NCBI GenBank assembly: GCA_026702615.1
Contig: JAPPBY010000017.1
Location: forward strand, 62,001-126,000
Direction of reading: 5' to 3'
DNA length: 64,000 nucleotides
Source of the DNA: Chloroflexota bacterium
GTDB lineage: Bacteria > Chloroflexota > Dehalococcoidia > Tepidiformales > Tepidiformaceae
Position numbers and translations under genes: made by a program. The notes under the pieces are model-generated. The model was not told where the DNA came from and ran no database searches. It was given only the letters and a program-made list of their open reading frames with translations. Positions 35,558 through 43,955 of the stretch are shown piece after piece (position 1 is the stretch's first letter; each line of letters begins with the position of its first letter).

Positions 35558-35870
35558 CCAGCATCTCGATCTCGGTTCGCAGCTCCGCGAGGATGTCCGC
35601 CTCGACCGAAGCGTCGGGCGTTCCGCCCAGGCGGGCGAACCAGCGCTGCGTCAGCTCCCGGACAGCTGGCTCGGCGGAGAGTTCGGTGCGACGGTGCCCG
35701 AGCGGGGAGACGGAGGCGCCGATGTCGTCGGGCTCCGCGACGCCGGTGAGCACATCGATCGCCTCAAGCAGGTGGGCCGCAGCGACGGCATCGGCGCCAC
35801 GAGCGTGGGCGACGCTCGAGGCGGTGGTGAGAATGTCGAGGAAGCGGACGGCCTCTTCGCCGTCGGACAT
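35547..35870 (-). CDS. Small helical protein, Clp-N-like
   Basis: The 107-aa protein starts at ATG 35870, 5 nt after the DinB-like stop. The track begins it upstream in error. The segment RFLDILTTASSVAHARGADAVAAAHLLEAIDVL resembles one repeat of the Clp N-domain used by ClpA/ClpC for substrate or adaptor binding. The similarity is weak and the assignment is tentative. It seems to be co-transcribed with the DinB-like gene. Confidence 0.6.
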   Translation of the reverse strand: MSDGEEAVRFLDILTTASSVAHARGADAVAAAHLLEAIDVLTGVAEPDDIGASVSPLGHRRTELSAEPAVRELTQRWFARLGGTPDASVEADILAELRTEIEMLVRS

Positions 35871-35875
35871 AGCAG

Positions 35876-36373
35876 CTACGCCGGGTGCTGGAGGGCTTCC
35901 AACTGGTTGGCGTGGTCGAGGGAGTGGACGCGCAGGGTCAGGAGCCACTCCTTCCAGTTGAGGTCGCCCAGGAAGGGGTGCAGCCACACGATTTCGGCGT
36001 CGGGGTCGGCGTTGCCCTCGCGGACCGCGCTCAAGGTTCCGGCAATGACGCCGGCGTGGGTGGCAAGCACATCCTCGCGGGTCTCGGGCACGGCGGGAAT
36101 CTCATCGGGAACGACGCCCTCGGAGACGACGCCGCGAACGCGGGTGGCGGTGCCATGGTTTACCTCGGCGACGTGGCGGATGCACTCGAGGGGGCTCCAC
36201 TCCTGGCCTTCCTGGCGCACCTCCAGCAGGTCATCGGGGACGGCGCGGGCGGCCGTTTCGAGCACGGCGACGGCGGCCTCGACGCGCTGCGCCATCTCCT
36301 CGGCCGTCCATTCCGCGGCCTTCTTGCGGACGTAGCTGAGGATGACCTCGGTTGCGCCTTCGGGGATTGTCAC
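35876..36373 (-). CDS. DinB superfamily protein
   Basis: The 165-aa protein has the DinB four-helix pattern, with QEWSPLECIRHVAEVNHGTATRVRG in the middle and LRVHSLDHANQLEALQ at the C-terminus providing possible metal-binding His residues. It starts with GTG. Two DinB-like genes within 3 kb suggest a small local expansion. Divergent from the cupin gene over 111 nt. Confidence 0.8.
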   Translation of the reverse strand: MTIPEGATEVILSYVRKKAAEWTAEEMAQRVEAAVAVLETAARAVPDDLLEVRQEGQEWSPLECIRHVAEVNHGTATRVRGVVSEGVVPDEIPAVPETREDVLATHAGVIAGTLSAVREGNADPDAEIVWLHPFLGDLNWKEWLLTLRVHSLDHANQLEALQHPA

Positions 36374-36471
36374 GGGCGGCCTCCTGGGCGCGGCGAGCGC
36401 GGCGCTGGTCGCGCGATCCTAGCGCATCGACCGGCGCGCGCATCCCGACTCGCCCGCTCCAGCGTTCCCCG

Positions 36472-36477
36472 TAGAAT
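36472..36477 (+). promoter_or_regulatory. Leaderless-type -10 box TAGAAT for the cupin gene
   Basis: TAGAAT ends 7 nt before the ATG at 36485. The spacer CCGGCTA lacks a ribosome site. Confidence 0.55.
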
Positions 36478-36484
36478 CCGGCTA

Positions 36485-36874
36485 ATGGTCAGCATTATCC
36501 GTCCGGCGGAACGCGACGAGGGCACGACGCAGACGCCGGGCATGCGCCGCGAGGCAGGGATTTCCGGCACGCTCACGGGCTCCGAGGGGCTGTGGATGGG
36601 CGTGGGGCGAAACGAGCCCGGCGGGGCCTCGGGCGTGCATCACCACGGCGAAAGCGAGTCGGGCATCTTCGTAATCGAAGGGCAGCTACGCTTTCGCTGG
36701 GGCGACGCGCTCGAGAACGTGCAAGACGCGGGGCCGGGCGACTTCATCTTCGTCCCTCCCTACGAGATCCACGCCGAGGAGAACCTCGACCCCGGAAACG
36801 AGGCGGTTTTCCTGCTGGCGCGGACCACGATGGACGCGATCGTCATCAATGTGCCCGACCCGAGGGAGACATAG
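36485..36874 (+). CDS. Cupin domain protein
   Basis: The 129-aa protein has a single cupin barrel. The first metal motif is GVHHHGESESGIFVIEGQLRF and the second region is PGDFIFVPPYEIHAEEN. The metal ligands are His, His, Glu and a distal His, as in many small cupins. The role is unknown. A 63-codon gene follows after 4 nt. The track includes it in a longer shadow ORF. Confidence 0.87.
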   Translation: MVSIIRPAERDEGTTQTPGMRREAGISGTLTGSEGLWMGVGRNEPGGASGVHHHGESESGIFVIEGQLRFRWGDALENVQDAGPGDFIFVPPYEIHAEENLDPGNEAVFLLARTTMDAIVINVPDPRET

Positions 36875-36878
36875 GGAC

Positions 36879-37070
36879 ATGGGACTGCTCGCGATGAAGG
36901 TCACGCTCACGGACGGGAGCGAGGTGGTGGTGAAGGCGGACTCGCGCGTCGATACAGTCGACGAAGACGGGAACCGGATCATCCGGCTGATGAAGAACGG
37001 CGAGATCATCGAGGTCTTCAAGCAAAGCGAAATTCAGGAGCCCATCCAGGGTCTTACCCACGACCTCTAG
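36879..37070 (+). CDS. Small beta-rich hypothetical protein
   Basis: The 63-aa product starts at ATG 36879, 4 nt after the cupin stop and after a GAGGGA ribosome site. It reads as alternating polar and hydrophobic strands (MKVTLTDGSEVVVKADSRV, NRIIRLMKNGEIIEVFK), so a small beta barrel or sheet is likely. I recognise no family. Tight spacing suggests that it works with the cupin. Confidence 0.65.
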   Translation: MGLLAMKVTLTDGSEVVVKADSRVDTVDEDGNRIIRLMKNGEIIEVFKQSEIQEPIQGLTHDL

Positions 37071-37120
37071 GCCAGCGCCAGGGGTACCCAGCTGTCCGAT
37101 AGCGCCGCGAGGGGCAGGGG

Positions 37121-37855
37121 TCAGGCGGTTTCGGGGCGATAGCCGCCGAAGAGGGCGCCTCCGAGGCGCTTCCAGTAGCAGTCGACCTGCTCGAAGCCGG
37201 CCTCACGAATCCAGCCCAGGTGGCGGTCGAGGGTCTCCAGATTCGAGTGGTGGCGGCGGACGTTCGAGGGCTGTGGTGGCTCGTCCCGTGAATCCTGCTC
37301 GGCCCGCGTGAGCTCGCGGTAGCGCTCCACCAGCCCGTCGTCCGGTGGCAGCACCAGGTCGAGATTGAGGAACGCTCCGCCCGGAGCCAGGAGCGCGAGC
37401 ACCTCACCGTAGAGGCGCTTGAGGGCGGCCTCGGGGAGGTGGTGGATGGCCGCCGACGAGATGACGGCGTCGAAGGGCCCATCGAGCTCGTCGGGGAGCG
37501 CGCCGTCGCCGAAGTCCCAGGTGACGTAGCGGTAGCGGCCCTGGAACTCCGCGAGGCGCTCGCTACCGATGCGGATCATCTCCTCGGAGCCATCGACAAG
37601 GACGGCCGAGGCATTGGGGAATGCGGCCAGGAAGACGCTGGCCTCGGCGCCGTAGCCGGCTCCGAGGTCGAGGATACGGAGAGCGTCGGCGCCATCGCGC
37701 CCGAGGAGCTGGGTCATCAGCTCGAACTGGGGAAGGCGCTCCTGCGCGCGGGCATCCATGCGGGCGACGAAGTCGCGAACACGATCGGGCTCGCGCCAGT
37801 GCTGCCCGGTGTCGCCGTGCGCGTGCTCGTGCTGGTGCGTCGAATGTTCAGTCAA
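37121..37855 (-). CDS. SAM-dependent class I methyltransferase
   Basis: The 244-aa protein has a His-rich N-terminus (HSTHQHEHAHGD), the SAM-binding motif ILDLGAGYGAEASVFLAAF, the acidic VLVDGS strand end, and SSAAIHHLPEAALKRLY. It resembles generic small-molecule methyltransferases. The likely start is a TTG at 37855, just past the permease stop, because the upstream frame overlaps the permease. The His-rich start may bind metal. It is last in the ABC importer run, but no link is evident. Confidence 0.82.
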   Translation of the reverse strand: MTEHSTHQHEHAHGDTGQHWREPDRVRDFVARMDARAQERLPQFELMTQLLGRDGADALRILDLGAGYGAEASVFLAAFPNASAVLVDGSEEMIRIGSERLAEFQGRYRYVTWDFGDGALPDELDGPFDAVISSAAIHHLPEAALKRLYGEVLALLAPGGAFLNLDLVLPPDDGLVERYRELTRAEQDSRDEPPQPSNVRRHHSNLETLDRHLGWIREAGFEQVDCYWKRLGGALFGGYRPETA

Positions 37856-37863
37856 GGCACTGC

Positions 37864-38856
37864 CTACGCGCCGCGGAGACGCGGGTCGAGCACGTCTCGG
37901 AGTGCGTCCCCGAAGATGTTGAAGGCGAGCACCGTGAGCGTGAGCGCACCGCCACCAACGGCGACAAGGATGGGCTCGGTGCCGAAGAACTGGCGGCCGT
38001 TGTTCACCATCGCGCCCCAGCTCGGGCCGGGAGGCGCAAGCCCAAGGAAGGCCAGCGTCGACTCGGCGAGGATGGCGCCACCGATCGTGGTGGAGAAGAT
38101 GATGATGATGGGAGCGAACACGTTGGGGAACACGTGGCGGAAGATGATGCGGGGAGGCTGCGCGCCCATCACACGCGCCGCCTCGACGAACACATCGTTG
38201 CGGACGGCAAGCGTGGCAGATCGCACCACGCGCGAGACCCCGAAGATGTTGAGGAAGGATAAGGCGATAATCGTCCGGGGTAAGGTTGCTTCTCCCGTCT
38301 GCAGGAGGAGGAGGAGGAAGAGCAAGGGTGGGAAGGCGATGAACGCATCGACGAGGCGCTGGCTTATGAGGTCGACGACTCCCCCGAAGTAGCCGGACCC
38401 GACGCCAAGGAAGGCGCCGAAGATGGTGGCAATCGCGGCCGCGCCGAACCCGAGCAGCATCGAGCGGCGAGCGCCATGCAGGACGCGGGTGAGGAGATCG
38501 CGGTTCCCGTGATCCACGCCAAGGGGGTGGTCCCATGTTGGATTGGGATTCAGGCGCCACTGCCCGATGATCTGGTTCAACTTGTCTTCATTGGCAGGGT
38601 CAGTCGGGTCAGCGTTCACGTCGTAGTTGGGATTCACGACCTCGAAGACGTCGTCGGGACCGTATGGCGCGATCCACGGACCGATGATGCCGAGCACAAG
38701 AATGATGAAGGCTATGACAAGGGCAACAGCTCCCGCTGTCTTGCGTGCAAAGAACCGGCCCAATCCGCGGAGGGCCCTGATGGGCAGTGAGGGATCCTCG
38801 GGAGGCATGAACTCGCCAAGGCGTTCGTCGGCGGCCTGAGTCGCCAGGCTGCTCAT
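37864..38856 (-). CDS. ABC transporter permease, DppC/OppC type (cassette 1)
   Basis: One of two membrane subunits of a peptide/nickel-type ABC importer. The 330-aa protein has an N-terminal OppC-like helix, an extended loop with LGVDHGNRDLLTRVLHGARRS, five further helices and the EAA contact motif in EAARVMGAQPPRIIFRHVFPN. It overlaps the upstream DppB-type gene by 4 nt. It is closely similar to the permease at 41875-42843, including a C-terminus ending GDALRDVLDPRLRGA. Confidence 0.94.
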   Translation of the reverse strand: MSSLATQAADERLGEFMPPEDPSLPIRALRGLGRFFARKTAGAVALVIAFIILVLGIIGPWIAPYGPDDVFEVVNPNYDVNADPTDPANEDKLNQIIGQWRLNPNPTWDHPLGVDHGNRDLLTRVLHGARRSMLLGFGAAAIATIFGAFLGVGSGYFGGVVDLISQRLVDAFIAFPPLLFLLLLLQTGEATLPRTIIALSFLNIFGVSRVVRSATLAVRNDVFVEAARVMGAQPPRIIFRHVFPNVFAPIIIIFSTTIGGAILAESTLAFLGLAPPGPSWGAMVNNGRQFFGTEPILVAVGGGALTLTVLAFNIFGDALRDVLDPRLRGA

Positions 38857-39842
38857 GCCTCAGCTCCCGACACGGTCACCCGGGGATCAATGAGGAAGTA
38901 GCTGAGGTCCACCGCGAGGTTGACGAAGACGACGGCGCCCACAAGGAGCAGCGTGAAGGTCTGCGTGACGGGGATGTCGCGGATGCGGATGGCCTGCAGA
39001 ATTTCGTTGCCCATGCCCGGGATCGCGAACATCGACTCGAGGACGACGTTGCCGGCAACCAGGGCGGCGATGAGGAATCCGAGGATGGTGACCACGGGGA
39101 TGAGCGCGTTCCGCAGCACGTGGCGGGAAATCACCACCCCGCCGGCGAGGCCCTTGGAGCGCGCCGTGCGCACGTAGTCCTGACGAAGCACCTCCATCAT
39201 GCCGGATCGGAGGAAGCGCATGAGGATGGCCCCCACGGACAGGCCTCCGGCCGCAGCGGGCACGATGAACAACTGGAAACTGGGCCATGGATCTTCCCAG
39301 ATCAGTTGCTGGGACGTGACGCCAATGGTGAGCACTCCATATTTGACCGCGTAGGCCGAAGCGATGGCAGCGGTCAGGAACGCGGGCGCGGCCAGGAAGA
39401 AGATCGCGAAGACGCGCAATCCGGCGTCGGATAAGCCATCGGGTCGAACCGCCGAGAGTACCCCCACAGGCAGCGCCAGCATTACGGCGATGATGAGCGA
39501 CATGAGGCCCAGCTGGAGCGTGTACGGGAGGGCATCGCCCGCGACGCTGTAGGAAGGCCGGTTGTACTGGAAGGACTCCTGCGAGCTTCCGCGCAGGATG
39601 TCATACCAGAAGAGGCCGTATTGCTCGTAGAGGGGCTTGTCAGTACCGAGTTTCGCGCGGAGGTCGGCGAGCTGTTCCTCTCGCTGCTCCTCGCTGCGGG
39701 CAGCCTGGGCGAAGAACTGGTTGGCAAGCTGCTGCTCGGCGTAGTCGCCGGGAAGGACGCGCAGCACGAAAAAGACGAAGGTCAGAACAATCCAGATCGT
39801 GACCAGCGCCAGGAAGAAGCGACGGATGACGTACTCGGTCAT
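38853..39842 (-). CDS. ABC transporter permease, DppB/OppB type (cassette 1)
   Basis: The 329-aa membrane subunit begins MTEYVIRRFFLALVTIWIVLTF and includes RVLPGDYA, a long periplasmic loop, and the EAA-type motif in RTARSKGLAGGVVISRHVLRNAL. It ends with LAVDLSYFLIDPRVTV, as usual in this family. The track start at 39887 is rejected for the ATG at 39842. It is the paralogue of 42840-43880. Confidence 0.94.
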   Translation of the reverse strand: MTEYVIRRFFLALVTIWIVLTFVFFVLRVLPGDYAEQQLANQFFAQAARSEEQREEQLADLRAKLGTDKPLYEQYGLFWYDILRGSSQESFQYNRPSYSVAGDALPYTLQLGLMSLIIAVMLALPVGVLSAVRPDGLSDAGLRVFAIFFLAAPAFLTAAIASAYAVKYGVLTIGVTSQQLIWEDPWPSFQLFIVPAAAGGLSVGAILMRFLRSGMMEVLRQDYVRTARSKGLAGGVVISRHVLRNALIPVVTILGFLIAALVAGNVVLESMFAIPGMGNEILQAIRIRDIPVTQTFTLLLVGAVVFVNLAVDLSYFLIDPRVTVSGAEA

Positions 39843-39872
39843 GGAGGGGAAGCCTCGCTCCGAGTTACTCCA

Positions 39873-39904
39873 GCGCCTCCCCCGCACAGTTGCGAGGGAG
39901 GCGC
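39873..39904 (-). other. Strong hairpin between binding-protein and permease genes (cassette 1)
   Basis: GCGCCTCCCcCGCA pairs with TGCGaGGGAGGCGC, a 14-bp stem with one mismatch and a 4-nt loop. No T-run follows, so it is probably an mRNA-stabilising or attenuating element that allows more binding protein than permease. Confidence 0.65.
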
Positions 39905-39923
39905 CGGGCAGTTGGTCGCCAGG

Positions 39924-41777
39924 TCAGGCGGGACGCTGTTTCCCCTGGAAGGTGGGATCGTTCTGGTCGATCCAGAGCTCCTGGCTGATCGTCGTCCCGT
40001 AGGTGATGAAGAACGGCCCCGCACGATTCAGGTAGGGCCACTTCACCCAGCTGGTGAGGCCACCGACCATCTGCAAGTGCCCGGAACCGGCGTCCGTGAG
40101 GGCGAAGCGCTGGGCCTCCTTGATGATCTCCTGGGCCTTCTCGTTGTCGAACTCGGCGAACATGTCGTTGATGTACCCCTCCATGGTTGGAGTGGTGTAC
40201 TTCCAGAAGTTGATGGTGCCACGACCACCATCCTCCGGATGGGCCGAGTAGACCTGCGCGAAGCGGGTGCGCGGGTCGGGGCTGTTCCACTGGTCCCAGC
40301 CACCGAGGTAGCCGACCGACGCCTGACCCGAGTTGTTGTACTCGAGGAGCGACGTGACCGGGATGGCCTGGGCGTTCCACTTCTCCGTGCCGAGGTTCGT
40401 GTTCAGCATGGCGGGGAACCACTCCAGGAGCGGTACGTACTGCGGGAAGTCGACGGTCGTGACGCGGAAGTCCACGTCCTCGTGACCCTCCCCATTCGCC
40501 TGCTCCCAGAGGGCGCGCGCGTCGGCGAGATCCTGGTCCTTGGGCTGGCGATAGCCGGGCGCCTGCGAGAGCTCCTCCTGGGAGAGGGCCCAGGCCTGGA
40601 AGGGCCAGTTGACGGCGGGGTTCGGCCTGCCGAGGCCCTGGAAGTGCTGCTCAGCCACCAGCGCGCGGTCGGTGGCGAGGAACATCGCCATGCGGATGCG
40701 CTCATCGGAGAGGGCGCGGTTTGTCGTGTAGTTGTAGGCGAACTCGAGGTTGTTGTTCGGGTCGCCGATGCGGAAGGCCTCGACCTCGGGGTTGCTGGAC
40801 GCGATTTCGTCCATCACCGCGCGATCGCGGGAGGCGAGCTCGTCGATCTGCTTCTGCTCAAAGGCAAGGCGCTGCGGGTTGATGTCGCCGCCGAGGTTCA
40901 CGAAGAAGAGCTCGTCCACCATCCCGGGGATGGTCCCGTCCTTGCGCAGGAAGTAGTCGTCGTTGCGAACGCCGTGGGCACGCTCCTGCAGCTCGAATTC
41001 GTCGAAGATGAAGGGGCCGGTGCCGAGGACGTTATCAGCGCTGAAAACACCGAACTCGTTGTCATCCTCGAGCTTCTCCCCGATGTCGGGGTAGAGCATG
41101 CCGTTGAACTCGTCCGTCATGTCGCCGAGCCAGGTCACCTGGGGCGAGTTCATCGACACCGTGAAGTTGGTGCCGTCGACGTAGTCAACGTTCTCGATGT
41201 TCTTGTAGATGAGCGGATGACGGAAGAACGTGGTGTCTTCCGTGCCGTCGGCCCGCGTGCTGGTGCGCTGCCGCTCGATGTTCCAGCGGATGTCGTCCAT
41301 CGTGAGGGCGCGGCCGTTGGCGGGGGGTTTGTTGTGGTAGTTCACGTCGTCGCGGATGGTGAAGTTGTAGGTAACTTCGTCCGGCTGCTCGGGGAGGCCC
41401 CTCGCGATCTCGCCGGAGATCACGAAGTTGTCCATGTCCGTGAACTTGAGAAGGTTGTTGTAGGCGTTGCCAGCGGTGTAGGCGATACCTCGATACAGCT
41501 CGCGATGGAGGTCGAGGGTGGTGCCGCTGATGCCGGTGTACTGGCTGAAGAAGCTCCCGTCGACGGGGCCCGCCATTGGGGCTTCGGTTGGAGCCTCGGT
41601 GGGGGCCTCGGTTGGGGCTTCGGTCGGAGCTGCAGTCGCTACAGGCTCGTCATCATCGTCATCGTCGTCGCCGCAACCAACGGCCACGAGCGCACCGGCT
41701 CCGACCGCGCCTGCGGCCGACGCCTTGAGGACGGACCTCCGGCTAAATCGCCTTCGGGCCCAGTAGTTTTCACGCAT
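39924..41777 (-). CDS. ABC transporter substrate-binding lipoprotein, Tat-exported (cassette 1)
   Basis: The 617-aa protein is a family 5 extracellular solute-binding protein, the kind that captures peptides, nickel or sugars. The N-terminus has a twin-arginine signal (RRRFSRRSVLKA) followed by a lipobox (VAVGCGDD) and an Asp/TEAP-rich linker. The core shows RGLPEQPDEVTYNFTIRDDVNYH and NNNLEFAYNYTTNRALSDERIR. The ATG at 41777 follows a GGAGGG site. It is about as long as its paralogue at 43956-45866. Ligand unknown. Confidence 0.93.
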   Translation of the reverse strand: MRENYWARRRFSRRSVLKASAAGAVGAGALVAVGCGDDDDDDDEPVATAAPTEAPTEAPTEAPTEAPMAGPVDGSFFSQYTGISGTTLDLHRELYRGIAYTAGNAYNNLLKFTDMDNFVISGEIARGLPEQPDEVTYNFTIRDDVNYHNKPPANGRALTMDDIRWNIERQRTSTRADGTEDTTFFRHPLIYKNIENVDYVDGTNFTVSMNSPQVTWLGDMTDEFNGMLYPDIGEKLEDDNEFGVFSADNVLGTGPFIFDEFELQERAHGVRNDDYFLRKDGTIPGMVDELFFVNLGGDINPQRLAFEQKQIDELASRDRAVMDEIASSNPEVEAFRIGDPNNNLEFAYNYTTNRALSDERIRMAMFLATDRALVAEQHFQGLGRPNPAVNWPFQAWALSQEELSQAPGYRQPKDQDLADARALWEQANGEGHEDVDFRVTTVDFPQYVPLLEWFPAMLNTNLGTEKWNAQAIPVTSLLEYNNSGQASVGYLGGWDQWNSPDPRTRFAQVYSAHPEDGGRGTINFWKYTTPTMEGYINDMFAEFDNEKAQEIIKEAQRFALTDAGSGHLQMVGGLTSWVKWPYLNRAGPFFITYGTTISQELWIDQNDPTFQGKQRPA

Positions 41778-41817
41778 GCGATTCCCTCCACCGCGGTAGC
41801 GGCGTCCGATTCGCGGG

Positions 41818-41847
41818 AGCATACGGAATGGCCGATCCGCGAGTCAA
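41818..41847 (-). promoter_or_regulatory. Promoter of ABC cassette 1
   Basis: On the minus strand TTGACT, an 18-nt spacer and TATGCT form a sigma-70 promoter about 40 nt before the ATG. The spacer and boxes are almost identical to the promoter of cassette 2. Confidence 0.7.
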
Positions 41848-41874
41848 CGGCGGAAGGGGCTGGGTTTCGCCGGT

Positions 41875-42843
41875 CTAAGCCCCCCTTAACCGGGGATCGA
41901 GCACGTCCCGGAGGGCATCCCCGAAGATGTTGAAGGCGAGCACGGTGAGGGTGATCGCGCCACCGCCGACCAGGCTCATAACCGGATTCGTATCGAAGAA
42001 CTGCCGCCCCGTATTCACCATCTGGCCCCAGCTCGGGCCGGGAGCGCCGAGATTGAGGAAGGAGAGGCCCGCCTCGGCCAGGATCGAGGACCCGATCGTG
42101 ATGGAGAAGATGACGATGATGGGCGCCATCACGTTGGGCAGGATGTGGCGGAAGATGATGCGTGGTGGCCGCACACCCACCACTCGAGCGGCCTCGATGA
42201 AGACGCTCGTGCGGATGGTGAGGGTGGCCGATCTGACAACGCGGGAAACTCCGAACGCGCCTAAGAAGGAGAGCGCGATGATGACACGGAGCACGGTCGT
42301 CTCCCCCGTCTGCACGAGAAGGAGGAGGAAGAGGAGCCCGGGGATGGCGATCATGGCGTCGACGATGCGCTGGAAGACGAGGTCGATGAGTCCCCCGAAG
42401 TAGCCCGAGATGATTCCGATGAGTGCGCCCAGCACCGTCGAGAGGAAGGCGGCCCCGAACCCGAACTGCATCGACCGCTGGGCGCCGAAGAGCACCCGCG
42501 TGAGGAGGTCCCGCCCGAGGTCATCGGTCCCGAGAGGATGTTCGGGGGACGGGTTCTCAAGCCGCTGGAGGATGGTCGGTTGGAGGGCGTCCTTCTCGAA
42601 GCTTTCGGGGTCGTACTTGGGGTTGTCCTTGAAGAAGACCTCGTCCTTGTCGTAGGGCGTGACATAGGGGCCGAGCACCCCGAGGCCGAGGATGATGATG
42701 CAAAGCACGAGGGCGAAGGCCCCGACTTTCTTCGAAACAAGGAAGTGCCAGAGGGCGCGCAGCACGCGAACCGGCCGGGAGGGTTCCTCCGGACGCTCGA
42801 AACCGGGGAAGGCTTCAGGCGTGAGTTCGGCAACGTCGCTCAC
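41875..42843 (-). CDS. ABC transporter permease, DppC/OppC type (cassette 2)
   Basis: The 322-aa permease mirrors the one at 37864-38856. It has LGTDDLGRDLLTRVLFGAQRS, the EAA motif in EAARVVGVRPPRIIFRHILPN and the same C-terminal end. It overlaps the upstream permease by 4 nt. It is followed by the promoter and binding protein of cassette 1, so the two cassettes are in tandem. Confidence 0.94.
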   Translation of the reverse strand: MSDVAELTPEAFPGFERPEEPSRPVRVLRALWHFLVSKKVGAFALVLCIIILGLGVLGPYVTPYDKDEVFFKDNPKYDPESFEKDALQPTILQRLENPSPEHPLGTDDLGRDLLTRVLFGAQRSMQFGFGAAFLSTVLGALIGIISGYFGGLIDLVFQRIVDAMIAIPGLLFLLLLVQTGETTVLRVIIALSFLGAFGVSRVVRSATLTIRTSVFIEAARVVGVRPPRIIFRHILPNVMAPIIVIFSITIGSSILAEAGLSFLNLGAPGPSWGQMVNTGRQFFDTNPVMSLVGGGAITLTVLAFNIFGDALRDVLDPRLRGA

Positions 42844-43880
42844 GACGATGCTCCTTCCACGGTGACACGCGGGTCGATGATGAAGTAGCTGAGGTCGACC
42901 AGGAGGTTGACCATGACAACGCCACCGACAAGCAGAAGCGTCATGAACTGGGCCAGCGGCACATCGCGGTCGAGGATGGCGCGGAGGAACTGCCGCCCCA
43001 TGCCGGGAATGTTGAACATCTGCTCGAGGATGACGTTCCCGCCGATGAGCGCCGCAGTGAGGAAGCCGAGGATGGTCACGATGGGGATGAGGGCGTTGCG
43101 CAGGACGTGGCGGGAAACGACGACAGACTCGCGCAGGCCCTTGGCGTGGGCAGTGCGGATGTAGTCCTGGCGGAGGACTTCAAGCAGGCCTGAGCGGAGG
43201 AACCGCATCAGGACCGCGCCGGTCGCGAGGCCGCCGGCGAGCGCGGGGATGATGAAGAGCTGGAAGCTCCCCCAGGCATCGTCCCAGACACCGGGGGAAG
43301 AGACTACGTCGATGGTGAGTACGTCGTACTGCACGGCCCAGCCGGAGAGCAGGGCCGCGGTCCAGAACGAAGGTGCAGCCAGGAAGAACACAGCGAAGAC
43401 GCGCAGCCCGCCGTCGAGGAATCCATCGGGACGGATGGCCGAGAAGATGCCCACCGGCACCGCCAGCAGCCCCGCGATGACGATCGCCATGATCCCGAGC
43501 TGGACCGTGTAAGGCAGGGCATCAGCGGTCATATCGACGACGGACTCGCCGGTCTGGAAGGACTTGCCGGGATTGCCGCTGAAGATATCCCCCCAGTACT
43601 TGGCGTACTGAACGGCGATGGGGTCATTAAGCCCGAGGCGCTCGCGGGCAGCCTGCAGGGCACGGTCGACGTTCTCGCTGGCGCCTTCCTCGGCTCCCTG
43701 CGCCTCCTGGGTGGCCTTGTCGGACTGGCCTCGCGCAGTGGCGCCGGAGAAGAACTGGTTCGCCACCTGCTGGGCGGCAAAGTCGCCAGGAAGGACACGC
43801 AACGCCAGGAACACGAACGTCATCACGATCCAGATGACGACGAGGTTCCCGATTAGCCGGCGGATGAGGTAGTTGGTCAC
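42840..43880 (-). CDS. ABC transporter permease, DppB/OppB type (cassette 2)
   Basis: The 346-aa permease begins MTNYLIRRLIGNLVVIWIVMTF, has RVLPGDFAAQQ, an external loop rich in Ala and Glu, and the EAA-type motif in RTAHAKGLRESVVVSRHVLRNAL. Its end, NLLVDLSYFIIDPRVTV, matches its paralogue. Helices are the usual five or six. Confidence 0.94.
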   Translation of the reverse strand: MTNYLIRRLIGNLVVIWIVMTFVFLALRVLPGDFAAQQVANQFFSGATARGQSDKATQEAQGAEEGASENVDRALQAARERLGLNDPIAVQYAKYWGDIFSGNPGKSFQTGESVVDMTADALPYTVQLGIMAIVIAGLLAVPVGIFSAIRPDGFLDGGLRVFAVFFLAAPSFWTAALLSGWAVQYDVLTIDVVSSPGVWDDAWGSFQLFIIPALAGGLATGAVLMRFLRSGLLEVLRQDYIRTAHAKGLRESVVVSRHVLRNALIPIVTILGFLTAALIGGNVILEQMFNIPGMGRQFLRAILDRDVPLAQFMTLLLVGGVVMVNLLVDLSYFIIDPRVTVEGASS

Positions 43881-43912
43881 GCGACTCGCTCCATTGGAGA
43901 TTCCCGCGGAGA

Positions 43913-43931
43913 CGAGCCCTGGAGCGGCTCG
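43913..43931 (-). other. Hairpin between binding-protein and permease genes (cassette 2)
   Basis: CGAGCC and GGCTCG form a 6-bp stem with a 7-nt loop, in the same position as the stronger hairpin of cassette 1. No T-run follows. Confidence 0.45.
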
Positions 43932-43955
43932 CCCCCGCCGGCAAGCATGCGCTCC

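Noticed and set aside
41570-41650. Repeated GCCTCGGTTGGGG-like units as a tandem repeat element
   Set aside because: They code for the TEAP-rich linker after the lipobox of the binding protein.
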